From contig NZ_JAPPUX010000004.1 in NCBI RefSeq assembly GCF_026712185.1, positions 186,001 through 250,000 of the forward strand: a stretch of 64,000 nucleotides of DNA. The letters are read 5' to 3'. Each line of letters begins with the position of its first letter. Positions within the stretch are counted from its first letter, which is position 1. This document shows positions 45,137 to 54,500 of the stretch, piece by piece. Source of the stretch: Nocardioides pini. GTDB taxonomy: Bacteria > Actinomycetota > Actinomycetes > Propionibacteriales > Nocardioidaceae. The translations under genes and the position numbers were made by a program. Below the pieces are notes generated by a model. The model made no database searches, was not told the DNA's origin, and worked only from the letters and a program-made list of their open reading frames with translations.

Positions 45137-46397
45137 GGCCCTCGCTGCGCTGACCGTCCGCGGACGGGCGTTCCTGGCGGCCGGGATCACCACCGTGGTG
45201 GCCGCGATCGTGGTCGGGCACTCGTCCGTGGTGCGCATCGGTGTGCTCGTGGCGGTGCTGCCGCTGCTCACCGCCTGGTGGGTCGGTCGCTCCCGCTACC
45301 GCCTCTCGCTCGTCCGCACCGTCACGCCCCAGATCGTCGTCGCCGGCCAGCCCGCGACCGTCGAGCTCGCCGTCGCCAACGAGTCGCGCACCCCCACCGG
45401 CGTGCTGCTGCTGGAGGAGCGTCTCCCGTACGTCCTGGGCACCCGCCCGCGCTTCGTGCTGGAGGGCCTCGGGCACGGGTGGCGCCGCCATGCGACGTAC
45501 CAGGTGCGCTCCGAGCTGCGCGGACAGTTCGAGATCGGCCCGATGTCGGTGCGGGTGACCGACCCGTTCGGCTTCGTCGAGCTCGGCCGCACGTTCCACG
45601 CCACGACGCGCCTCACCGTCACGCCGCGCACCATCCCGCTCCCCAGCATCCCGCTGGGAGGGGCGTGGACCGGGTCCGGCGACAACCGTCCGCGAGCCTT
45701 CGCGACCGGCAGCGCGGAGGACGTCACGGTCCGTGAGTACCGGCGCGGCGACGACCTGCGCCGCGTCCACTGGCGCAGCTCGGCCCGGGTCGGTGAGCTG
45801 ATGGTGCGCCGCGAGGAGCAGCCCTGGCAGTCGCGGGCGACCGTCTTCCTCGACAACCGCGGGATCGCCCACCGCGGTCAGGGCGCCGCCAGCTCGCTCG
45901 AGGGCGCCGTGTCCGCGGCCGCGTCGATCGCGATCCACCTCGCCCACCACGGCTACACGGTGCGTCTCGTCACCGCCTCCGGCGACAGCCGCGAGACCGA
46001 GTGGCACTCCCACACCGCCGAGGCCAGCACGATCCCGCTGCTCGAGGCGCTCGCCGTCGTCCAGCTCGACCACTCCGCCGCGCCCGACACGCAGTGGCTG
46101 GCCGAGCCGGGACACGGTGGTCTCACCATCGGGGTGTTCGGCGGGCTGGGCGAGCCCGACCTGCCGTTCCTCCGGCGCCTGCAGCACCACGCCTCGTCCA
46201 GCCTCGCCATCGCGCTCGACGTGGACGCCTGGGCTCCCCACCTCCCCGTGCAGCCGGGGATCGGTGCGTCCGCGCACCTCACTTCCACCGGGTGGCGCTC
46301 GGTCACCCTCGGCCCGCGCGACCGCCTCGACACCGCCTGGCAGGAGCTCGGCCTGATGCAGAGCCGCGCGATCGCCCCGGCAGGAGTCGCGCGATGA
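45129..46397 (+). CDS. DUF58 domain-containing membrane protein
   Basis: A 422-aa protein with two N-terminal membrane helices (FLAAGITTVVAAIVVGHSS and VVRIGVLVAVLPLLTAWWVG), a beta-rich middle (QIVVAGQPATVELAVANESRTPTGVLLLEERLP) and the DUF58 signature AFATGSAEDVTVREYRRGDDLRRVHWRSSARVGELMVRREEQP, before a vWA-like region (ATVFLDNRGIAHRG). DUF58 proteins pair with MoxR ATPases. The GTG overlaps the moxR stop by 8 bp; its TGA overlaps the next ATG. Confidence 0.92.
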   Translation: MREALAALTVRGRAFLAAGITTVVAAIVVGHSSVVRIGVLVAVLPLLTAWWVGRSRYRLSLVRTVTPQIVVAGQPATVELAVANESRTPTGVLLLEERLPYVLGTRPRFVLEGLGHGWRRHATYQVRSELRGQFEIGPMSVRVTDPFGFVELGRTFHATTRLTVTPRTIPLPSIPLGGAWTGSGDNRPRAFATGSAEDVTVREYRRGDDLRRVHWRSSARVGELMVRREEQPWQSRATVFLDNRGIAHRGQGAASSLEGAVSAAASIAIHLAHHGYTVRLVTASGDSRETEWHSHTAEASTIPLLEALAVVQLDHSAAPDTQWLAEPGHGGLTIGVFGGLGEPDLPFLRRLQHHASSSLAIALDVDAWAPHLPVQPGIGASAHLTSTGWRSVTLGPRDRLDTAWQELGLMQSRAIAPAGVAR

Positions 46398-48757
46398 GGG
46401 CCTCGTGGAGCACGCTCCCCCACCAGCTGCGCATCGCCGGCATCGCCCTGCTCGCGGCCTGGACGACCGTGCTGTCGTGGCGGGTGCTGACCGAGGGGTT
46501 CGGCGAGGTCGCCATCCCCCTGCTCCTCATCGGGGTCGTCGTCTGCGGCGCGGGTGCCGTGGCGCGCTGGAGCCGCCTCCCGGCGCTCGTGATCGTCGCT
46601 GGCCAGCTCGTGCTGGGCGGGCTCCTCGTGCTCGGCACCACGACCGGCTCGCCCGTCCCGACGCCGGCCAACGTCGACCTCTTCACGGCCGCACTGGCGG
46701 ACGCACTGGAGACCTCGCGCAGCTACGCCGCCCCCGTGCAGTCCGGCGTCCCGCCGGTGCACCCCCTGCTCCTCATCGGTGGGACGCTCGTGGTGCTGCT
46801 CGTCGACCTGGTCGCCTGCACCATGCGCCGCGCGCCGGTGGCCGGCCTCGTGCTGCTCGCCGCCTACACCCTGCCCGTCGCCGTCACCGGCAACTCGGTG
46901 TCGTGGTGGCTGTTCGCCGTCGCGGCCGCCCTGTTCCTCGCCCTGGTCTTCATCCAGCACAGCGACCACGTCACCAACTGGGGCCGCGCCCCCGACGGCG
47001 AGAAGGGCTCGTTCTCGGTCCGCACCGGCGCGATCGGCAACACCGCGCTGGCGCTCGGCGCGACCGCCATCGCCCTGGCCGTCGTCGTACCGGTCGCCGT
47101 GCCCACGATGAGCATGAGCGTCTTCGAGGGCAACGGACCCGGGACCCGTGAGGTGGAGGTGCAGGACCCGATGGTCGACCTGCGCCGCGACCTGCGCCGC
47201 GGCGAGGACGTCCCGCTGCTGTGGGTCACGACGCTCGGGCCGAAGCCGACCTACCTCCGCATCTCGGTGCTGTCCCGGTTCAGCGGGTCGCAGTGGACTC
47301 CGGGGGATCGCGAGATCCCCGAGTCGCAGGCCGCGACCGGTGCGCTGCCGCCGCTCGACGGCGTCAACCTCGACGTGCGGCGCCGCGAGTTCAAGTACGA
47401 CGTCCGCGTCGGGCCCGACTTTGCCTCGACGTGGCTGCCCACCGCGGCGCAGACGACGCGGATCGCGGCCGGCAGCGACTGGCGCTACGACCTCGACACG
47501 CGCGACGTGATCGCCGCCCGTGAGGGCGTCACGACGGCCGACACCACCTACGACTTCACCGGCGTCCAGCTCACCTACGACGCCGAGCGGATGAACTCCG
47601 CCGTCTCCGGCGCCGGGTCGGTCGCCGGGATCTTCACCGAGGTGCCCAGCACCCTCAACAACGAGATCCGGCGGCTCGCGGCGAGCATCACCGCCTCCGC
47701 ACCCACACGTTTCCAGAAGGCGCAGGTGCTGCAGCAGTGGTTCCGCGAGGACGGCGGCTTCCGCTACTCCCTCAGCGAGGTGCCGTCCGCGGGCGACGGC
47801 AGCGCGGACCTCCTCGCCTTCCTCAACGACCGGGTCGGCTACTGCGAGCAGTTCGCCGCGTCGATGGCGATCATGGCGCGCATCCTCGGCATCCCGAGCC
47901 GCGTCGCGGTCGGTTTCCTCGAGCCCGAGCGCGCCACCAACGGCTCGTGGGAGTTCTCCTCGCGCGACCTGCACGCGTGGCCCGAGCTCTACTTCCCCGG
48001 CTCCGGCTGGGTCCGCTTCGAGCCCACCCCGCAGTCCCGCGCCAGCCAGCCCCCGGACTACACCGAGGCCCGGTTCGCCGACGTCACCGAGACGCCGACG
48101 CCGAGCGCCGCTCCTCGCGCCGAGGACCTTCCCGAGCGCGGCACGGAGGCCGATGCGGCCGCGGCCAGCGACGACAGCAGCGCCTCGTCCTTCCCCTGGG
48201 TGCCGGTTCTCGCGGGCGTCGTCGGGCTGGCGCTGGTGGTCTTGCTGCTCTTGACGCCCCGGCTGGTCCGCGCCGCGCGTCGCCGGCGCCGCCTCGACGG
48301 CGACGTGGAGGACCTCTGGGTCGAGCTGCGCGACGTCGCGCTCGACCTGGGCCACGCCTGGCCGGCTGGCCGCTCGCCCCGGCGCGCCGGCGAGTGGCTC
48401 GGCCACCTGCTCGCCACGCCGGTCCGCGACGGCTCGCGACCCGACCGCCCGCGCCGCGGTCGCGAACAGGCTCCCGAGGCGGCCCACGCCCTCGACCGTC
48501 TCGTCTCCGCCATCGAGCGCAGCCGCTACGCCCGTGACCCCGAGCGCTTCACCGCGAGCCACCTCGCCGGCGACCTCGAGCTCGTGGAGGAGTCCCTCGC
48601 TGCCGGCGTGACCTCGCGGGAGGCCCGCCGCGCGGCGTGGTGGCCGGCATCCGTGGTGGGACGCCCGAGGTCGTGGCGACCCCGTGCCCGCCGGGCCACG
48701 ACCACCGCGACCCCGGACCACGAGTCCGCCCGGACGGTCGACGAGCTCGTCGGCTGA
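46394..48757 (+). CDS. TgpA-like membrane transglutaminase (DUF3488 + transglutaminase core + DUF4129-like tail)
   Basis: A 787-aa protein. About seven N-terminal membrane helices form the DUF3488-like region, followed by an outside transglutaminase-type domain with Cys484 in VGYCEQFAASMAIMARILGIPSRVAVGF and His527 in SRDLHAWPELYFPGSGWVRFEPTP. One more helix (FPWVPVLAGVVGLALVVLLLL) and a cytosolic DUF4129-like tail (ALDLGHAWPAGRSPRRAGEWL; LDRLVSAIERSRYARDPE) complete it. The product probably works in the cell envelope; the substrate is unknown. ATGA overlap with DUF58. Confidence 0.92.
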   Translation: MRASWSTLPHQLRIAGIALLAAWTTVLSWRVLTEGFGEVAIPLLLIGVVVCGAGAVARWSRLPALVIVAGQLVLGGLLVLGTTTGSPVPTPANVDLFTAALADALETSRSYAAPVQSGVPPVHPLLLIGGTLVVLLVDLVACTMRRAPVAGLVLLAAYTLPVAVTGNSVSWWLFAVAAALFLALVFIQHSDHVTNWGRAPDGEKGSFSVRTGAIGNTALALGATAIALAVVVPVAVPTMSMSVFEGNGPGTREVEVQDPMVDLRRDLRRGEDVPLLWVTTLGPKPTYLRISVLSRFSGSQWTPGDREIPESQAATGALPPLDGVNLDVRRREFKYDVRVGPDFASTWLPTAAQTTRIAAGSDWRYDLDTRDVIAAREGVTTADTTYDFTGVQLTYDAERMNSAVSGAGSVAGIFTEVPSTLNNEIRRLAASITASAPTRFQKAQVLQQWFREDGGFRYSLSEVPSAGDGSADLLAFLNDRVGYCEQFAASMAIMARILGIPSRVAVGFLEPERATNGSWEFSSRDLHAWPELYFPGSGWVRFEPTPQSRASQPPDYTEARFADVTETPTPSAAPRAEDLPERGTEADAAAASDDSSASSFPWVPVLAGVVGLALVVLLLLTPRLVRAARRRRRLDGDVEDLWVELRDVALDLGHAWPAGRSPRRAGEWLGHLLATPVRDGSRPDRPRRGREQAPEAAHALDRLVSAIERSRYARDPERFTASHLAGDLELVEESLAAGVTSREARRAAWWPASVVGRPRSWRPRARRATTTATPDHESARTVDELVG

Positions 48758-48841
48758 GCCGCGCGGGCGCCGCACGCGGCCGGTCGCGGTGGGTGCGCGG
48801 ACCGTCGTACGCCGGCGCGTCACCTGCCGCGGACGCACGAA

Positions 48842-48863
48842 CGCCCGGTCCGAGGACCGGGCG
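48842..48863. terminator. strong bidirectional hairpin terminator
   Basis: CGCCCGGTCC, a 2-nt loop, then GGACCGGGCG: a perfect 10-bp stem. It lies between the convergent TgpA-like and DUF3040 genes. Confidence 0.8.
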
Positions 48864-48921
48864 ATGAGGTGCGACCGGGCTGGTCAGCCTGCGACCAGCG
48901 AGCGATCAGGGTGCGATCGGG

Positions 48922-49359
48922 TCAGAGGCCGCGCTCGCGGCGGCGGCGCCACCGCTCCTCCATGCGCTCCATGAAGGGGCTCCCGGAGCGCTGACGACCA
49001 GGACGGTGCTGGCGCCCGCCGTCGACGACGCCGAAGCCGGTGCGGCCCGAGGCGCGCACCTTCGGCTTCGCCCGGCCGGGGCTGCGCGCGGAGGTGAGGG
49101 CCAGGATCGCGCCGGCGAGCATCACGACGAAGCCGAGGACACCGGTGATCGTCTGCAGGACGGCGGAGAGGTCGAGCAGCACCGCGACGACCAGGAGGCC
49201 GATGCCGACGAGGAGGATCGCCCCGCCGAGGATCATGCGGCGACGTGCGGCGCGCTGGAACGAGGTGCCGCGCAAGGTGGAGGCGAGCTTGGGGTCCTCT
49301 TCGACGAGAGCGCGCTCCATCTGCTCGAGCATTCGAAGTTCTTCTTCGGAGAGCTCCAC
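48922..49359 (-). CDS. DUF3040 small membrane protein
   Basis: A 145-aa protein with the DUF3040 start MELSEEELRMLEQMERALVEEDPKLASTLRG, two membrane helices (MILGGAILLVGIGLLVVAVLL and ITGVLGFVVMLAGAILALTS) and a basic tail (RMEERWRRRRERGL). Role unknown; members neighbour the division cluster in mycobacteria (Rv2169c). GTG start with GGAGGAAA just upstream. Confidence 0.9.
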   Translation of the reverse strand: MELSEEELRMLEQMERALVEEDPKLASTLRGTSFQRAARRRMILGGAILLVGIGLLVVAVLLDLSAVLQTITGVLGFVVMLAGAILALTSARSPGRAKPKVRASGRTGFGVVDGGRQHRPGRQRSGSPFMERMEERWRRRRERGL

Positions 49360-49450
49360 GTTTCCTCCTCACCTCTGGTCCGAGTCTAGGCACCCGTCAC
49401 CACCTACGGTAGGCGTCCCCGGAAAATTCACCCCCGCGCAGGGGCGGACG

Positions 49451-50620
49451 TCACACGAGGCTCGCCGGACGGACGGCCGCGGACCCGAACCGGCGCGTCG
49501 CGCGGTCCACTGCCCGGTCGGCCTCGGCCCACCCGTGCTCGGGCTCCCCGAGGACCAGCTGGCGGTGCACGGTCGCCCGCGGCACCAGCCCCTCGACCCG
49601 TACGCCGACCAGTCGCAGGCGGGCCCGCTGGAGGCCGAGCGCGTCGTAGAGGCGGGTCACCGCACGGTGCACCTCGACGGTGACGTCGGTGGCCTCCGGC
49701 ATCGTGCGCGAGCGGGTGATCGTGGTGAAGTCGGCGAAGCGGACCTTGAGGGTGATCGTGCGGCCGGCCACCCCGGCCGCCCGCATCCGGCCCGCGACCC
49801 GGGCCGAGAGCCGCAGCAGCTCGCGGACGATCACGTCGCGGTCGTCGGTGTCGCGCGCGAAGGTCTCGTCGGCCCCCATCGACCGCTCCGGCTCGTGCGG
49901 TCCTGCGGTCGGGGCCAGGTCGCTGCGGTCGGTCCCCCAGGCCAGGTGGTGGAGCTGTCGGCCGAGGTGGTCGCCGACGGCGCGCTGCAGGGTCTGCAGC
50001 GGGGTGTGGGCGACGTCGCCGACCGTGAGCAGGCCGAAGCGGTGCAGGAGTGCCTGGGTCTTCTCCCCCACGCCGTAGAGCTCGCCGACGTCGAGGGGGT
50101 GCAGGAACGAGGTGACCTCGGACGGTGGCACCACCACCACGCCGTCGGGCTTGGCGCGCCGGCTCGCCACCTTGGCCACCGAGACGGACGCCGCGACCCC
50201 GACGGAGCAGGTGATGCCCTGCTCGTCGTGGATGGTGGCGCGGAGGCGCTCGGCGATGTCGGCGGGCTCACCGAGACGCCGGGTCGCGCCGCGCACGTCG
50301 AGGAACGCCTCGTCGAGCGACATCGCCTCCACCACCGGGGTGACGTCGCGGAAGGTCTCCATCACCGAGGCGGAGACGCTGGTGAACGTCTCGTAGTCGG
50401 GCGGGAGCACCACCACGTGCGGGCAGAGCCGGCGCGCGCGGGTCATCGGCAGCGCCGAGCGGATGCCGTAGCGGCGCGCGACGTAGTTGGCGGCCAGGAC
50501 GACGCCTCGGCCGCTGCCGCCGACGACGACCGGCTGGTCGACCAGGTCGGGTCGCTCGCGGAGCGCGACGGAGGCGTAGAACGCGTCCATGTCGACGTGG
50601 AGGAGCGGGGTGTCGGTCAC
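49451..50620 (-). CDS. dinB: DNA polymerase IV (Y family)
   Basis: A 389-aa translesion polymerase. Palm: LLHVDMDAFYASVALRERPDL and the catalytic pair in VEAMSLDEAFLDVRGATRRLG; helix-hairpin-helix: LYGVGEKTQALLHRFGLLTVGDVAHTPL; little finger: ERSMGADETFARD and ITLKVRFADFTTITRSRTM. The tail has RQLVLGE, a possible weak beta-clamp motif. GTG start. It is the last gene of the run beginning at DUF6504, 24 bp after the methyltransferase, so SOS induction through read-through is plausible. It reads as DinB-like rather than ImuB-like because the catalytic acidic residues are intact. Confidence 0.93.
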   Translation of the reverse strand: MTDTPLLHVDMDAFYASVALRERPDLVDQPVVVGGSGRGVVLAANYVARRYGIRSALPMTRARRLCPHVVVLPPDYETFTSVSASVMETFRDVTPVVEAMSLDEAFLDVRGATRRLGEPADIAERLRATIHDEQGITCSVGVAASVSVAKVASRRAKPDGVVVVPPSEVTSFLHPLDVGELYGVGEKTQALLHRFGLLTVGDVAHTPLQTLQRAVGDHLGRQLHHLAWGTDRSDLAPTAGPHEPERSMGADETFARDTDDRDVIVRELLRLSARVAGRMRAAGVAGRTITLKVRFADFTTITRSRTMPEATDVTVEVHRAVTRLYDALGLQRARLRLVGVRVEGLVPRATVHRQLVLGEPEHGWAEADRAVDRATRRFGSAAVRPASLV

Positions 50621-50644
50621 CGCGCGCCCCCGAGGGGACGCGGG

Positions 50645-51430
50645 TCAGCGGCGCGCGACGACGTGGAGCTGCGCAGCGAGCGGGAGGTACTCCGGGCGGG
50701 TGGCCACGGCCCTCTCGAGCTCGACGAGCGCGGCCGTCGCACCGGGCTCGAGGTCCAGGAGGCTGCCCGGCACCAGGTCGGCGAAGACCCGGACGGCGTG
50801 GACCGACTCGGGGTGCAGGCCGGCCGCGGCGAGGAGGTCGACGACCTCGTCGTGGGTGAACCGTCGGCCACCACGCCCGACCGGGCCGGCGGAGGCGTCG
50901 CCCGCACCGGCCGCACCGGGGGGCACGTCGTCGAGGAGCTCGCGGGCGGCCTGGAAGTGGCCCGCCATGGCGCGCGCCACCACGGCGGCGTGCCGCTGGG
51001 CGACGAGGAGGCTGAGGTGGCCACCGGGACGGAGCACGTCGGCGATCGAGGCGAGGGAGGCCGCCGGGTCGTCGACCATCTCGAGGACGCCGTGGCAGAG
51101 GACCAGGTCGGCCTCGTCGGCGAGGTCGCGCAGGTCGGACAGGTCACCCTGCTGGCCGGTGACCCGGTCGGCGACGCCCGCCTCGCGGGCGCGGCGGTCG
51201 AGCGAGGCGAGGGCGTCGGGGCTGGGGTCGATGACCTGGACGGTGTGGCCCAGCTCGGCGAGCGGGACGGCGAAGCCGCCGGTGCCGCCACCGATGTCGA
51301 CGATCCGGGCCCGCCGCCCGTCGGCGGTGTCGCCGGACTCCACGAGGCGGCGTACGCCCTCCCAGGCCACGCCGCTGCGGACGGACTGGCGGCGCTCGCT
51401 GGCAGAGGAGCTCGCGGTCGGCTGGGCCAT
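50645..51430 (-). CDS. class I SAM-dependent methyltransferase in the SOS cassette
   Basis: A 261-aa Rossmann methyltransferase. SAM motif RIVDIGGGTGGFAVPLAELGHTVQVIDPSPDALASL, then GQQGDLSDLRDLADEADLVLCHGVLEMVDDPAASLASIADVLRPGGHLSLLV, resembling CmoM/SmtA-like enzymes that modify tRNA, but the target is unknown. The C-terminal half has a Gly/Pro-rich insert and RRFTHDEVVDLLAAAGL. It starts 85 bp after dnaE2 and ends 24 bp before dinB. ATG 51430 fits the family; longer frames run into dnaE2. Confidence 0.85.
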   Translation of the reverse strand: MAQPTASSSASERRQSVRSGVAWEGVRRLVESGDTADGRRARIVDIGGGTGGFAVPLAELGHTVQVIDPSPDALASLDRRAREAGVADRVTGQQGDLSDLRDLADEADLVLCHGVLEMVDDPAASLASIADVLRPGGHLSLLVAQRHAAVVARAMAGHFQAARELLDDVPPGAAGAGDASAGPVGRGGRRFTHDEVVDLLAAAGLHPESVHAVRVFADLVPGSLLDLEPGATAALVELERAVATRPEYLPLAAQLHVVARR

Positions 51431-51515
51431 GGGCGCCACCCTAGTGGCTCGACGCGCGGCATCCCGCCGCGGCCGCACGGACCGGGACGGCTCCGGGTCG
51501 GACCGGTGGTCGTGC

Positions 51516-54500
51516 TCATCCGGGGCTCCCGGGACTGCGGTGCCACAGCGTGCGGGACAGCGGCTCCTCGCCGGTCCGGGGGCCGGGGCCGGTGTCCGCA
51601 CCGAGCTTGCGCCCGACGTCGCGGGCGGGATCACCTGCCGGCGCGACGTCGGCGTAGGGCGAGAGCCGGAAGCCGCTGGAGTGCACCAGCGTCCTCCCGG
51701 TCGGCCCGCCTGCGTCGTGGCCGACGGGCTCGGGCCCTCGCGCGAGCTCGGCGCGCACCCGGTCGAGGGCCTCGTCGGTGGTGCGGGCGCGTTGCCAGAG
51801 GGCGTGCAGGGCCGTCAGGTCCCACGCACCCGTGGCCCGCACCGACACGCCCCGGCGGCCGGTGCGCCGCAGCTCGCCGCGCACGAGCAGCAGCCAGGAC
51901 GAGAACACGGTCGCGGCGTAGGGCCCCTGGGCGTCGTCGAAGAAGGTCGCGTCCACCGGGCCGGTGCCGTCGTCGACGGTCAGGAACACCACCCGCCGAC
52001 CCGACCTGATCGGCGGGGTCTGGGTCGCGACCTTCACACCGGCCACGAGGAGCTCCGAGCGGCTGCGCCGCCGCAGCAGGTCGCGGCTGCGCGTCACCCC
52101 GAGCGCGTCGAGGAGCGAGGCGTAGGGCGTGATCGCGTGCTGGCTGACGTCGAGCCCCAGGATCTCGAGCTCGGCGCGCATCCGCTCCAGCGGGGTCATC
52201 TCCGGCAGCCCGGTGGGCCGCTCGCCCGCTCGGCCGGGCTCGTCGCCCAGCGTCAGGGTGAGCTGGACCGACTCGGCCCCGACCACCGGCCGGGACGCCT
52301 GGGACTGCGCGGAGGCTTGCGCCCAGACGCCGGCGTCGGCGAGGGCGTGCCGCTCGGTCGCCCCGGCCCCGGCCCGCACCGTGGGGTCGGTGCTGTTGCG
52401 GGCAGCGGCGTCGGTGGCGGCGGTGGTCGCCGTCGTCGACGGCACGCTCCTCCTGGTCGGGCCGCGCCCACGCGCCCGTGAGGCCCGGTCTAGGAGCCGC
52501 GCGTGGAGGTCGAGCTCTGCGACCTGCAGCAGCAGGTCGCGCCGCGTCACCCGCCCACGCCGGTCGACGGCCTGCTCGCCCGTCGCGATGCCGTACACGC
52601 CGTCGAACCCACCCGCCAGCACCAGCCGCTCCAGGGTGGGCCGCGAGACGCGCGCCCGGTGGAAGAAGTCCGACAGCGAGACGTAGCGGCCGCCCTCGCG
52701 GGCCTCGACGATGCGGGCCACCTCGGCCGCGCTGATCCCCTTCACGTCGGTGAGCGAGAGCCGGATCGCATGGTCCGCACGCCCGCCGCCGGCGTCGCCG
52801 CGCTCGACCACGTAGGTCGGCGCACTGGCGTTGACGTCGAGGCCGCGAACGCCGACCCCGACCTGGCGAGCGTCGTCGAGGATCAGGCGCTTGGGGTACA
52901 TGCCCGGGTCGTGGGTCAGCACCCCCGCCAGGAAGTGGGCCGGCCAGTGGGCCTTCAGCCACGCCGACTGGTAGGTCGGCAGGGCGAACGCCGCTGCGTG
53001 GGCCTTGCAGAAGCCGAAGGAGGCGAAGGCCTCGAGGACCGTCCACAGACGCTCGACCAGTGCCAGGTCGTAGCCCTGGCCCAGCGCCCGCGGGAGGAAC
53101 CACGCCCTGGTCGCGGCCATCCCATCGGTGGTCCCGAGCGCGCGGCGCTTCTCGTCGGCCTCGGCGAAGGAGACACCGCCGAACCTCGCGATGATCTCGA
53201 TCACCTGCTCGTGGAAGACCACCACGCCGCGCGTGCCCTCGAGGATCGGGCGCAGGTCGTCGTGAAGGTAGTGGACGTCGCGCCAGCCGTGCTTGGCCTC
53301 GAGGTAGGGAGTGATCATGTCGCTCTTGACCGGACCCGGGCGGAACAACGAGATGTCGGTGACGATGTCGTCGAAGGTCTCGATGCCCGACTTGCCGACG
53401 AGCTCGCGCTGGCCCGGTGACTCGATCTGGAACACCCCCAGTGTCCGGGCGCTGCTGATGAGGTCGTAGGTGGTCGGGTCGTCGAACGGCACCTGCGACT
53501 CGTCGTCGAGGTCGACGTGCACCCCGTCGACGCGGCGCACCTCGGCGACCGCGTGGGCCATGGCCGACTGCATCCGGATGCCGAGCACGTCGAGCTTGAG
53601 CAGGCCGAGCTCCTCCACGTCGTCCTTGTCGAACTGGCTCATCGGGAAGCCCGCGTGGGAGGCCTCGACGGGCGTGCGGTCGAGCAGCGTCATGTCGGAG
53701 AGGAGCACCCCGCAGGGATGCATCGCGATGTGGCGCGGCAGGCCGTCGAGCCGCTCGACGAGGCCGAAGAAGCGGTCGAGCTCACCGTCGCCGAGCCCGC
53801 TGGCCCGGAGCTCGGGCAGGTCGCGGAGCGCCGATCGGGCGTCGCGCGCACGGATGTGCGGGAACGCCTTGGCGATCGCGTCCACCTCCCCCGGCGGCAT
53901 GCCGAGGGCGGCGCCGACGTCGCGGACGGCGTGGCGGACGCGGTAGGTGTCCATCATCGAGACGGTCACGCACCTCTCACCGCCGAAGCGGTCGAGGATC
54001 GCGCGGTAGACCTCCTCCCGCCGGGCCGACTCCACGTCGACGTCGATGTCGGGCAGCGAGGCACGCAGCGGCGAGAGGAACCGCTCCATCAGCAGGCCGT
54101 GGCGGATCGGGTCGACCCCGGAGACCCCGAGCAGGTAGTTGACCAGGCTGCCGGCGCCCGAACCGCGTGCGGCGCGACGGACGCCCAGCTCGCCGATCAG
54201 GTCGGTGACCTCGGCGACAGTGAGGAAGTAGGACGCGTAGCCCAGGGTCCGGATGGTCTCGAGCTCGTCGTCGAGCCTCGTCCAGATGCGCATGCGCGGC
54301 GCGGCGCCGTAGCGCGGGCCGATCGCCGCCTCGCACCGGGCCCGCAGCAGGTCGTCGGCCGTGCGATGCGGACCCGCCTCGGGGAGCTCGAGCTCCGGGA
54401 AATGGACCTCGTCGATGCCGAGGTCGGTGCGCGGGTCGAGCGCGCACCGGTCCGCGACGGCCCTCGTGCGGGCCAGCAACCGCCTCGCCTCCTGCGCGCC

